Of a DNA stretch of 64,000 bases, positions 18,585 to 27,036 are shown in pieces (the stretch's first letter is position 1; every line of letters begins with the position of its first letter). The notes beneath the pieces are model-generated. The model searched no databases and was not told the DNA's origin. It worked only from the letters and a program-made list of their open reading frames with translations. The translations under genes and the position numbers were made by a program. The stretch lies in contig OY970367.1 of assembly GCA_963718635.1 (NCBI GenBank), positions 5,890,001 through 5,954,000 of the forward strand, written 5' to 3'. The DNA is from JAIOQJ01 sp963718635 (lineage in GTDB: Bacteria > Planctomycetota > Planctomycetia > Gemmatales > Gemmataceae).

Positions 18585-18880
18585 TTTTTACAGTCGTCTG
18601 GATTCCCGATGCGGAACAACGTCTGGCGGATGCATGGCTCCAATCTTCAGATCGCAAAGCAATCGTGAATTCCACAAATCGCATCGACAAAGGGCTGCGT
18701 ATCGACCCCGAAAAACAGGGCGACTTGCTTTTCGATACGGTGCGAACCATGATCGTTGGCGTGTTAGGCGTTCACTTCGAAGTCGTTGAAGAGGACCGTC
18801 TCGTCCGAATTCTTCATGTCTGGGACGATTCTCGCCAAACGTCCAACCCTCAAGTCAACGGCTATGCCGGACATAACTGA
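18581..18880 (+). CDS. RelE/ParE-like toxin candidate, module 3
   Basis: 99-residue protein: FTVVWIPDAEQRLADAWLQS, DRKAIVNSTNRIDKGLRI, then VGVLGVHFEVVEED and LVRILHVWDD, followed by a 15-residue polar tail absent from the other two copies. It keeps the common pattern of the family and the ATGA overlap with its partner. It ends 26 bp before the NAD kinase fusion gene and may share its transcript. Confidence 0.7.
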   Translation: MIFTVVWIPDAEQRLADAWLQSSDRKAIVNSTNRIDKGLRIDPEKQGDLLFDTVRTMIVGVLGVHFEVVEEDRLVRILHVWDDSRQTSNPQVNGYAGHN

Positions 18881-18906
18881 GCAAATTCGATCCAGAGGCT
18901 TATGGT

Positions 18907-20289
18907 ATGTCCCGCATCGCTATCCTTGGCGGCAGTTTTGATCCGCCGGGGCGACATCATCGCGAGCTAGCTGAAAAGTTGGCTACCCTGTTCGATCAAG
19001 TGATCGTCGTGCCAACCGGCGTGCGCTGGGGCCGTGAGAATGAAGAGGATAGTGCGCCCGTTTACCGGGCGGCCATGGCGGATATTACCTTTCGCGGGCT
19101 GCCGAAAGTTCGAGTTGAACTAGCGGACATCGAAGATCAAAATTGGACGCCGCCTTACGATCTGGAGAAACGCTGGTCGTCGGAAGGGGAGGTGACGTTT
19201 GTCGTACCCGGCGAACTGCTGTATGGCGGCCTTCGAGAATCGAGTATCGGCAAATATTGGGCAAACGCGGATGATATGTGGCGAAAGTCGCGATTCTTGA
19301 TCTTGCGACAGCCGAACGAACCCGTTGAAGAAGACCTGCCCGCTCACCATGAATTCATGTCCGTCAATCCTTTTCTTCCGGCAAGTTCTATTCGCGAACG
19401 TGTCTACAATCACGAATCAATCGACGAATGGGCTCTGCCCGAGGTCGCTGCATACATTGCCCGGCATGGCCTTTATCGCGGCGTGGTCCCGACGCGCCAT
19501 TCTACTTTCAAGGTTCGTCGGCCACGTTTTCGGCTCTTCTTCAATCCTGAAAATGAAGCCTCTAAGGCGGCCGTCGAAAAGCTAAAACCTTTTGAAAGCG
19601 ATGACCCTGAATTGATCGTCGTCATCGGCGGCGACGGCACCATGCTCCACGCCATCCGCCAGTTATGGCGCGAACGGCTGCCGTTTTATGGCATCAACAC
19701 GGGCCATCTCGGTTTTCTGTTGAACGATCGCGAAGTGTTCGACGATGGCCAAATCGGCTTCTGGGATCGCGATCTTCAGGTTTACCAGCTTCCTCTCCTA
19801 TGGACCGAAGTCCAAACACTCGACAACGAGCGACGTCACGGTTACGCCTTCAACGAGGTTTGGGTGGAACGCGCTTCGGGACAAACAGCTTGGGTTAAAT
19901 TGAGCGTCAATGGGCAGGAGCGGATTGCCAAAGTCGTCTGCGATGGCGTGCTGGTATCAACTGCCGCTGGTTCGACCTCCTACGCGCGGGCAATGGGCGC
20001 CGCCCCAGTGCCGTTCACCACGCCTGTCTTGATCATCGCGGGCTCCAACGTGCTGACGCCGATCTATTGGCGTCCGGCCGTCGTGCCGATCAACTCGGAA
20101 GTCGAGCTGACTACGCTCGATCCTTTGAAGCGGCCACTCAATGCCTATGTCGATGGTGTGCCGCTTGGTCAAATCTCGTCCATGCGAGCGAGGCTCAGTC
20201 GAACCGCAGCAGTCGAACTTGCTTTTCAACCGGAGCACGATCCCGCGACGAAACTAGCGCGGCTGCAGTTTAATCTGAGTGATGGTTAA
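18907..20289 (+). CDS. Fusion of a NadD/NMNAT-like nucleotidyltransferase and NAD kinase
   Basis: 460-residue two-domain protein. Residues 1 to about 195 resemble nicotinate/nicotinamide mononucleotide adenylyltransferase: GGSFDP at 8-13 and an ASSIRER motif at 159-165, which stands in for ISSTxIR. The usual HxGH after GGSFDP is altered to GRHH, keeping only the last His. Residues about 205-460 are a full NAD kinase: GGDGTMLHA from 241, INTGHLGFLL from 263, the FNEVWVERA region and STAAGSTSYARAMGAAP. NAD kinase makes NADP from NAD. If the first domain acts on NMN, the fusion would catalyse consecutive steps to NADP; if it is inactive it may serve as a regulatory module. Confidence 0.9.
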   Translation: MSRIAILGGSFDPPGRHHRELAEKLATLFDQVIVVPTGVRWGRENEEDSAPVYRAAMADITFRGLPKVRVELADIEDQNWTPPYDLEKRWSSEGEVTFVVPGELLYGGLRESSIGKYWANADDMWRKSRFLILRQPNEPVEEDLPAHHEFMSVNPFLPASSIRERVYNHESIDEWALPEVAAYIARHGLYRGVVPTRHSTFKVRRPRFRLFFNPENEASKAAVEKLKPFESDDPELIVVIGGDGTMLHAIRQLWRERLPFYGINTGHLGFLLNDREVFDDGQIGFWDRDLQVYQLPLLWTEVQTLDNERRHGYAFNEVWVERASGQTAWVKLSVNGQERIAKVVCDGVLVSTAAGSTSYARAMGAAPVPFTTPVLIIAGSNVLTPIYWRPAVVPINSEVELTTLDPLKRPLNAYVDGVPLGQISSMRARLSRTAAVELAFQPEHDPATKLARLQFNLSDG

Positions 20290-20390
20290 AATCATTAGCA
20301 GAATCTGCCTGGTATCGGGACGTCGAGCCTCCGCATCGCGTTCGCTGAACTCTCTAACTATTACTTCGAGTCCTAAATTCACTGCAACAC

Positions 20391-21824
20391 TTAATCCGGT
20401 TTTCCCCTCGTTGCCTTCGTCGGCGCTACCACATCAAACCATTTCTGAAACGCCGCCCGAACTTCTTTGCGGTTAAAAGTGCGCGGGCTGTCGAAGCGGT
20501 CGGGCTCGCGCTCGAGCCGAAGCAGTTGATGAAGTTCGGCAAGAATTGGCTCTGCCGATTCAGCGAAGGCTCGATCGTGCCGGGCATTATCGATTGCGAC
20601 CACTGCCGTGTAAAGTCTGGCGGCTTGATCCCAGTTCAGTTCCTGCCACTGCTGCTCGTTTGGGCGAATTTCTTCGATCAACACCGCGAGCGAGCGACTA
20701 CCGCTCCGGTTGCGCCAGGCAGCGATGGCGAGATCAACATCCGCCAATTCTCTGAGCCTTGGCATTTCAGCCGCGACGTCACTCGTTCTTTTTAATGCCT
20801 CGCGTAACACACTGTCACTGTCAGCATTCTGGAAGGCGTAGGGGCGATTCCACACGAGCGACCCCGCTGAAGGCGGCGAGCCGTCATCTCCGACTTGCCG
20901 GTGGCAGGCATAGCAATTGAATTCGGCGAGCTCCGGCCACGCCTTCTTATTCGATACGCGCGACTTAAGCAATCGGAGTGACGCTTCCGCGCAAGCGGCT
21001 TGCCCCAATGCCCAGAAGTCTGCTTCAAAACCACGTTTTCGAAGGCTGCCCGACTTTGTCCGGTCCTTCTCGCGCCAGTGTCGTGGCATATTGCGCAAAT
21101 AATTCGTGAACTCGAAGTCGAGCCGGGGATGCCCGGCAGCGATGAGATCGTGGTTGACGTCGCGCAAAGGAAGTTCAGCGCTGGCCGGTGCGCCGATATG
21201 GCAGCCAGCACAAGTTTCTGCGCGAATTCGCGGATTGAATAATGGAGTCATTTTGAGACTGGCATACGGGGTGGTCCGGTCTAAGTCGGCCGGCCACCCC
21301 GTATGGGGAGCAAGCCATTCGCTCGCGTTGCCGTGGCAGGCTTCGCAGCTGACCCCTTCGCGCTGTAAGTGCTTCGCAGCAATGTCAGTGCGCGCCGCTA
21401 ATGTTGGATTTGCGTGGCAGGCAAGGCAGCGCTGATCCTCTGAGGCCTGCTTACTCGAGCCGAGTTTGGTCATCATTTGCTGTGAGCGGTCGCTTTCGAG
21501 CGTATGAAACGCTTGGGCGTGTCGATCCCGATTGGCCCATTGCAGATAGCTCGATTTCCAACAATCGATCGATGACGGATCGGAAAGATTTAGGCGCAGT
21601 GAACTTTCAAGTTTGGCAGCGCTGCTGCCATGACAACCGCCCGCAGCACAGCTGCCGGTGCCAAGCGCGCTTGGCTGCAAGCGCACTGCACGCTCACGGG
21701 TCGAAGCAACATCCGGCGCTGTCGAAGGAGATCGACTTTCAACCATTGACGAACTCCAGCCCCACCAGAACGCCAATAGCACTAGACCTACCAAAAGTCC
21801 GCTTGCTCTCTCTCGATTGCTCAT
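20391..21824 (-). CDS. Multihaem cytochrome c, membrane-anchored
   Basis: Periplasmic electron-transfer or redox protein. A single N-terminal membrane anchor (LLVGLVLLAFWWGW) is followed by four CxxCH haem sites (CLACH, CEACH, CAGCH, CYACH) and one CAAGGCH, a CX4CH spacing close to the first. The part around HWREKDRTKSG to the fourth site resembles cytochrome c554-type proteins; the C-terminal 150 residues lack haem motifs and are helical. ATG 21824 is chosen over an upstream TTG because AGGAGGG lies just before it. It is divergent from a membrane protein and a decahaem cytochrome, so the three probably form one electron path. Substrate unknown. Confidence 0.85.
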   Translation of the reverse strand: MSNRERASGLLVGLVLLAFWWGWSSSMVESRSPSTAPDVASTRERAVRLQPSALGTGSCAAGGCHGSSAAKLESSLRLNLSDPSSIDCWKSSYLQWANRDRHAQAFHTLESDRSQQMMTKLGSSKQASEDQRCLACHANPTLAARTDIAAKHLQREGVSCEACHGNASEWLAPHTGWPADLDRTTPYASLKMTPLFNPRIRAETCAGCHIGAPASAELPLRDVNHDLIAAGHPRLDFEFTNYLRNMPRHWREKDRTKSGSLRKRGFEADFWALGQAACAEASLRLLKSRVSNKKAWPELAEFNCYACHRQVGDDGSPPSAGSLVWNRPYAFQNADSDSVLREALKRTSDVAAEMPRLRELADVDLAIAAWRNRSGSRSLAVLIEEIRPNEQQWQELNWDQAARLYTAVVAIDNARHDRAFAESAEPILAELHQLLRLEREPDRFDSPRTFNRKEVRAAFQKWFDVVAPTKATRGKPD

Positions 21825-21939
21825 GACCCTCCTCAAGAATCGGTTTAATTCCCTCAAGGGAGCTTATTCGATTGTTGACAACCCGCCAAATTCTCGGATA
21901 ACTTTCATCGAGCCCTTGGTAAATTCAAAAGGAGCCGCC

Positions 21940-22824
21940 TTGCTTGTCGGCGGTAAACGATTCGGTCATCGCCGCGTAGCGTTCCTGCTGGCCGCTACCG
22001 TTCTGTTCTGTCTGCCGGCATTAGTCTGGTATATGGCCGCCCGGAAAAGTTGGGTCGCCTGGCCAAGCGGTTCAACGGCAATTGGTTTCGAGTGCGGCAT
22101 CGCGGCCGGCGCCATCGTTTTTTTCGAGATGCTCCTCGGGCTTCGCAAAAAGCTGAGACGGCATCGGCTCGGCGCCGCACGCCTCTGGATGTTTCTACAC
22201 ATTTGGCTCGGCCTGCTCAGTCTCCCTTTAGCTATATGCCACAGCGGTTTCGCTCTCGGTGGTTCTCTTAGCGCGGCGGTGATGATCCTTTTCTTGCTTG
22301 TGATCGCCAGTGGCGTTTTCGGGCTGGCGATGCAACAGATCGTGCCACGGCTCTTATTAGAAAATATCGCGACGGAGACGATCGTCTCCGAAGCAGGCTT
22401 CGTCATGGAACAGTACCTTGTCGAAGCTCGCGCATTGGTGGACAACCTTCGAACAGGCCATGAAATCAGCCATACACGTCACACGCTAGTGGGATCAGAT
22501 GTGTCTGCTTCCCAAGGCCAGTTGATGAGCTTTTTTCACGATCGGGTTGTACCATATCTGCTGTCGGGCAGGGCACTGCGCAGCCCTTTAGCCTCCATTG
22601 GTCGTTCGAAACAATTGTTCGCCGAGTTGCGACGCGGCGCTAGTGACCACCAAGCCAGCGTCGTCAATCGTCTGGAAGCAATCTGCGACATTCGACGCCA
22701 GCTCGATCTACAAGCGCGCTGGCACTGGTGGCTGCATAGTTGGCTGAGCGTCCACCTGCCGTTGTCGATTGCTTTGTTCGTATTGCTCGTCGCCCATATC
22801 GTTTTCGCTCTCAAGTTCTGGTGA
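21940..22824 (+). CDS. Integral membrane protein, cytochrome b-like, partner of decahaem cytochrome
   Basis: About 294 residues with four to five predicted membrane helices (VAFLLAATVLFCLPALVWYM, IAAGAIVFFEMLLGL, LHIWLGLLSLPLAICHSGFA, AAVMILFLLVIASGVFGLAM and a last one ending IALFVLLVAHIVFALKFW). His residues inside helices (HIWLG, CHSGF, HSWLSVH, VAH) could bind b-type haem, as in ferric reductase or b561-like proteins. The start is uncertain: TTG at 21940 has AAAAGGAG at 21927-21934; an ATG at 21823 would overlap the divergent gene's start. It lies 7 bp before the decahaem cytochrome gene. No exact family is recognised. Confidence 0.7.
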   Translation: MLVGGKRFGHRRVAFLLAATVLFCLPALVWYMAARKSWVAWPSGSTAIGFECGIAAGAIVFFEMLLGLRKKLRRHRLGAARLWMFLHIWLGLLSLPLAICHSGFALGGSLSAAVMILFLLVIASGVFGLAMQQIVPRLLLENIATETIVSEAGFVMEQYLVEARALVDNLRTGHEISHTRHTLVGSDVSASQGQLMSFFHDRVVPYLLSGRALRSPLASIGRSKQLFAELRRGASDHQASVVNRLEAICDIRRQLDLQARWHWWLHSWLSVHLPLSIALFVLLVAHIVFALKFW

Positions 22825-22831
22825 TCCGGAA

Positions 22832-24358
22832 ATGGCTTCCGAACCTGCCCCAAACCGCCAGCGTGTCGAACGATTCGAATGGAATCGGCACTACTTCCAC
22901 AACCGCTCGCCACTGGCCAGGCGTCGGACTCAATGGTGCGTGCTGGCCTTCGTACTGGCAGGCGGGTGGCTCGCCCTCGGTTGGACGCTGCCCGAAGGAG
23001 AACGGCAACATCGCCTGACCCATGGCCCGTTAGCCAGTCCTCATGCAGCTTGGGAGCAGAATTGCGATGCCTGTCATACCCCATCAGCCTTCGACCAAAG
23101 ACCAGCCAAACTGTTTGCCAATGTGCATACTCGTTGGCATAACTTCCGCTGCGAAACCTGCCATCAAGGGGCCAAGGAATCGCCCAAAGATTATGCGCCG
23201 CATCACGGTATGACGTCTAGCTGCTCCCAGTGTCACCACGACCATCAGGGGCGCGATGTGTCATTGGTGAAAATGGTCAATTCCAATTGCATTGAATGCC
23301 ATCAAGACATACGGCTTAAGTCGTCCTACGATCTCAAAATTGAGCGATTTGCCGGCAATGGAAAGGGCGCGCATCCTGAGTTTCGAACGTTGACCGAGCA
23401 CGAACAACGGTTAGCGCGAACGCTCAAATTCAATCATGCCCATCACCTGATGCCTGGCGTGCCTTTGACGACAAAGGCCGTCGAAAATCTCACGAAGGGT
23501 GCATTGAAATTGGCCGATCTTCCAGGCGAGTCTCGGGAGCGTTATCGGCAACCGGGCCAAAAAGATTCCGATGTCGTTCAACTGAACTGTGCGTCTTGTC
23601 ACGAACGTGATTCGGCCAAAGCTTATTATTTGCCCGTCAAGTTTGAGGCTCATTGCCGGGCCTGCCACCCGATCAACGGCGGGCCGCTGGAACTAAAGCC
23701 GGGATCGCTCGCCATCAACCCGTTCCCGATACCGCATGGTTTAGCGCCGGACGCGTTGAATGACTATTTGCGCGGACATATCTTGGATGGACTATCTGGC
23801 TCAATCAAAGCGCCCGCAGCACCGGCAGAAGCAAAATCGCGCGAACGCCTCGACCCTCGTGTGGATGAAGACCTCAAGAAATTGCGAGGTTTAAGCGACA
23901 TTGTCGAGCAATTACAGTCGCAAGCAATCACTCAACTGGCTCTATCCGGCGGCGCCGGTTGCGCGAAATGCCACGTGCAAGAGAAACTGCCGGGAAGTGC
24001 CGATACGTTATCTTCGCCACTTGCGCACACGACATTGCCCATCCCTCTTCTTCGCCATGCCAAATTCAGCCATGCTCCTCATCAAGCAATGACATGCGTA
24101 TCCTGTCACCCCGGCAAGTATGAACTCATTGCAGACCTTAACGGAGAGGTGTCGCGAGAACGGTTGCGTGAGCCGGAGAAACTCGACCTTCCCGGCATTG
24201 CGAATTGCCGGGAGTGCCATGCGCCCCCCTACCGCATAGAACCTGACAGCAAAAGTAGAACGCTCGGCGGCGCAAGGCATGACTGTGTAGCCTGTCATCG
24301 CTATCATCACGAAGATGCGACGCGTTCGGACGCCAACTCCAGTCCCAATCAAAAATGA
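22832..24358 (+). CDS. Decahaem c-type cytochrome
   Basis: 508-residue protein with an N-terminal anchor (WCVLAFVLAGGWLALGW) and ten CxxCH motifs: CDACH, CETCH, CSQCH, CIECH, CASCH, CRACH, CAKCH, CVSCH, CRECH and CVACH, in pairs, plus many extra His residues (HHGM, HHDHQG, HAHH, HAPH) able to serve as distal ligands. The spacing pattern resembles doubled-CxxCH periplasmic cytochromes. ATG 22832 is 7 bp after the preceding gene, so the two are co-transcribed; quinol oxidation by the membrane protein with transfer to this cytochrome is a reasonable inference. Confidence 0.9.
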   Translation: MASEPAPNRQRVERFEWNRHYFHNRSPLARRRTQWCVLAFVLAGGWLALGWTLPEGERQHRLTHGPLASPHAAWEQNCDACHTPSAFDQRPAKLFANVHTRWHNFRCETCHQGAKESPKDYAPHHGMTSSCSQCHHDHQGRDVSLVKMVNSNCIECHQDIRLKSSYDLKIERFAGNGKGAHPEFRTLTEHEQRLARTLKFNHAHHLMPGVPLTTKAVENLTKGALKLADLPGESRERYRQPGQKDSDVVQLNCASCHERDSAKAYYLPVKFEAHCRACHPINGGPLELKPGSLAINPFPIPHGLAPDALNDYLRGHILDGLSGSIKAPAAPAEAKSRERLDPRVDEDLKKLRGLSDIVEQLQSQAITQLALSGGAGCAKCHVQEKLPGSADTLSSPLAHTTLPIPLLRHAKFSHAPHQAMTCVSCHPGKYELIADLNGEVSRERLREPEKLDLPGIANCRECHAPPYRIEPDSKSRTLGGARHDCVACHRYHHEDATRSDANSSPNQK

Positions 24359-24361
24359 TCG

Positions 24362-24422
24362 CTGCCGGTGACGCACTTTATCGCGAGTCACATCGGTGAG
24401 TGACTCGCTACCGACAGGGATG
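24362..24422. repeat. Imperfect inverted repeat between convergent genes
   Basis: Between the decahaem cytochrome and the convergent HEAT-repeat gene the sequence CTGCCGGTGACGCAC / GAGTGACTCGCTACCGACAG can form an imperfect hairpin. It lacks a T tract; a bidirectional terminator role is only possible. Confidence 0.4.
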
Positions 24423-24467
24423 GAATAAGGATCGCCGCCCGCGGTGCAGTATTCGCTGGTCGATTCT

Positions 24468-25806
24468 TTACTTCTTCGGCGGCGCCAGCTTCTTGTCTTT
24501 CTCGGCGATGTCGGTCAACGCTTTATAAGCGCTTTCCGCGGCTTGTTTGATTGTCGCGTCTGGCGCCGAACGAAACGAATCGATTACGGGGAAGATCTTC
24601 GGGCTTTCGCTGGGCATTTGCGACATGGCCCAGATCGCTGTAGCAATCACGATCGGCTCTTCTTCTTTACCCTGGGCAATGGCGATTAATTCGTCAACCC
24701 GCGACCTCGACTCTTCCCCGATAATTCCAAGAGCTTGAATCGCCTCCTGCTTTGCCTGCAACGCCTCGATGCGGACTTGGATTGCTGTCTGCTTCTGCTC
24801 TAAGGCATCGACTTTGACGGCGGGGTCATCGCTCTCCGCGAGTTTCGCGAGTTTGGCTTCGACTTCTTTCTGCTGCTTGACAATGACATCGCTCGCCGCA
24901 ATCTGTTTCACAATCGCCTGCAGATTAGGATCGCTCGATTTAATGAGCGCCTGTTCGGTCCGAATAAAGACGACGCGAGACCAGAGAGCAATGTTTTTAT
25001 CTTTGCTGGTGAAGCAAGCTGTTAGTGCTGCCCGCAATTCTTTCCAGGGTTTCTCCATGTAGGGCGGGCCGAGCTGCAGCAGGGCGTTCAACGCTTCGCG
25101 TCGGACCAGGTGAGAGGGATCGGTGGTAAGCGCTTTGATAAGTCCTTCGATTGCTTGCACACTGGGGCCGCTATCTTTGGCTTCGGGATCGGGTTGGCCG
25201 ATCTGCCCCAGCGCGGTGGCGGCAGCTTTGCGGTTCTGCCAGGAGGTGAAGTCAATGAGCGTATGTGTCACCAGCGTAGGAATAACCCGTTTGGCGATTG
25301 GCCCGCAATTGCCCAGCGCGAGCGTTGTTTCGTAACGGGTATGATTCGCGTGCATGGGAGCGATTGGCTTGATGATGTCATGCATCGCATTGAGGCCTTC
25401 ATCGAGGTGCGCGAGGTCAAAGCCGATCAAAGGTACGGTCGTGATGGCCGTCAGCCGGACGTTGATGTCTCTCTCTTTCTTGATTGCGTAGACGAGGTTG
25501 GCGCTGGCAACTTCACGCGCTTTTCGGCCCGAAAAGGGGAAGCGTGCGGATGGCCTGGTCGCGTTCGCTGGCGTCCTTCGATTCGTACATCAGTGCGACC
25601 CATGTCTCCAGTGACTTGCCAAGAATCGCGCGAGGCCATTTGACGTCGGGTTGCTTCGGCTCCTTCGGCGCTGGCTCTTTCGCCTCAAGTTCTTTCGCCG
25701 CAGGCTTTTTCGAGGCTGGCGACTTCGGCGCTTGGGCGGACGATAAATTTACGAGCCCGAAAATGCAGAATGATAAAAGGAAAAACAGAGCTGGCCGCAT
25801 CATCAT
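24468..25806 (-). CDS. Exported HEAT-repeat protein, frameshifted
   Basis: The start lies at ATG 25806 (first of three ATGs) with GAGGG upstream. A signal peptide (RPALFFLLSFCIFGLVNLSSA) is followed by a Lys/Glu/Pro/Ala-rich linker and helical HEAT-like repeats (NRKAAATALGQIG, HLVRREALNALLQLG), a coiled-coil stretch (VKQQKEVEAKLAKLAES, EALQAKQEAIQALG) and more repeats (AIWAMSQMP). A shift near 25515 separates the N-terminal 97 residues (ending LPLFGPKS) from the rest (REVASANLVYAIKKERDI). Such proteins are protein-binding scaffolds; no enzyme motif is present and the target is unknown. Confidence 0.82.
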
Positions 25807-25970
25807 CAGATAACCCTCACAAATTCTTCCCCATTTCAACCAAATTACCAAAACCATCCCGTTTTGGATAGTGGTTTTCCGGCACACTCCGAGGTTCGCA
25901 CAGTGGCCTTTGTCTCTTTCCGCAACTGAGCAAGAGCTCTATCATGCGCATGATTCCGGGAGATTTAACC

Positions 25971-26606
25971 ATGTCGTCAGAAGTGATTCCCTGTCCGGCT
26001 TGCCGTCATCCAGTGCGCGTGCCCGAAAGCTTGTTTGGACAGCGCGTCCGTTGCCCTTCCTGTAAATCTCATTTCGTGGCGCCGACGCGCAACGCCGATG
26101 GCCTTATGGGTGAGCCCGAATTGCTCACCGAGGATGCGGTTCCAGTCGTCGAACGACCACGAATCCCAATTCGTGCAGAAGATGGAAATCCCGTGTTCAT
26201 TCCGGCCATGTTTCTTTTACTGGTGGGGATCATCGGCTCAATCGTAAATGGGTTCGCCGCCTATTCCACTTTCAACGACCCGGAGGGCGCCAAGCAGCGG
26301 GCCATCGCAGGAGCGAAACAAGCTGCGGAAATAATGAAGACTCCTTTTGATGCTGACTTCGCCGACAAGATGGCGGCAAACCTGCCCGCGATCTACGGTG
26401 CGGTATTTGGCCTGAGTCTTCTGACGCTGCTGGGCGCGGCAGCAATGTTTTTAGGCCGAGGCTGGGGATTCTGCGTCCTGGGCAGCTGTGTCGCGATGAT
26501 CAACGCAGGGACGTGCTGTTGTATCATTGGCATGCCGGTCGGCATTTACTGCTTGATCAAGCTCCTCGATCCAGAAATTCGCGCCTATTTCCGGCGATCG
26601 GCCTGA
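25971..26606 (+). CDS. Zinc-ribbon membrane protein
   Basis: 211 residues. An N-terminal zinc ribbon CPACRHPVRVPESLFGQRVR / CPSCKSHFVAP binds one metal through two CPxC knuckles. After a polar linker come three to four membrane helices (FIPAMFLLLVGIIGSIVNGF, AIYGAVFGLSLLTLLGAAAMF, GFCVLGSCVAMINAGTCCC, IIGMPVGIYCLIKLL). ATG 25971 is preceded by GGGAG eight bases away; the earlier ATG at 25944 lacks a site. Ribbon-plus-membrane proteins of this kind are common in planctomycetes and have no known function. Confidence 0.8.
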   Translation: MSSEVIPCPACRHPVRVPESLFGQRVRCPSCKSHFVAPTRNADGLMGEPELLTEDAVPVVERPRIPIRAEDGNPVFIPAMFLLLVGIIGSIVNGFAAYSTFNDPEGAKQRAIAGAKQAAEIMKTPFDADFADKMAANLPAIYGAVFGLSLLTLLGAAAMFLGRGWGFCVLGSCVAMINAGTCCCIIGMPVGIYCLIKLLDPEIRAYFRRSA

Positions 26607-26625
26607 ATTAGAGGAGCGATGGAGG

Positions 26626-26872
26626 CCCCTCTCCCTTACGGTCGCGGCTCTGAATGCAAACTCGCTGTTCGTTTTCCCACGATTTCCTCGCGTTTGACCT
26701 TCCGGAAATATTTCCGGAAGGTTGACCGTCAGAATGACGGGCAATTGAGCGTCGAGCGCTTGAGAAACGCCCAAGCAAGACGCTTGTGCTACGGAAGTTT
26801 GAAAAGTCATCGCGCGTTTTCCCACGATTTAATTGGAAAGTCCCTTCAGGAAATATTTCCTGAAGGGACTTT
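26626..26872. repeat. Repeat family F unit and two family A palindromes
   Basis: After a CTTACGGTCGCGGCTCTGA unit (family F) come two family A copies. Copy one: box CGTTTTCCCACGATTT at about 26671, then a perfect 26-bp palindrome at 26697-26722 centred on GGAAATATTTCC with CCGG flanks. Copy two: box at about 26815, then a perfect 36-bp palindrome at 26837-26872 with the same centre but CAGG/CCTG flanks, followed by TTTTT on the plus strand, so this copy could also act as a terminator. Confidence 0.88.
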
Positions 26873-26874
26873 TT

Positions 26875-26961
26875 GTTAGCCGCGACGCGGAGGCTTTGCG
26901 CAGTGGAGCGTTTGCTCGCCTAGAGCGCTCCGCTGCGCAAAGCCTTCGCGTCGCGGCTAAC
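26875..26961. repeat. Long hairpin with 36-bp arms
   Basis: The left arm GTTAGCCGCGACGCGGAGGC... (26875-26910) pairs with the right arm 26926-26961 over 36 positions around a 15-base loop. The only two departures from Watson-Crick pairing are G-T and T-G, which would be wobble pairs in RNA. The right arm occurs again, identical over 36 bp, as an unpaired single copy at 50590-50625. Confidence 0.85.
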
Positions 26962-26984
26962 GGGTTTTCGTTTTCTCATTGCAG

Positions 26985-27036
26985 GTCTCCCACGATTTTC
27001 TCGGGTTTACGCTTCCGGAAATATTTCCGGAAGCGT
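26985..27036. repeat. Family A palindrome, third copy of the block
   Basis: CCCACGATTTTCTCGGGTTT box followed by a perfect 28-bp palindrome at 27009-27036: GGAAATATTTCC centre, CCGG flanks and ACGCTT/AAGCGT outer stem. The rest of the stretch to 27337 has the edge motif AACTAGCTTAGG at 27157-27168 and otherwise no gene. Confidence 0.88.
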
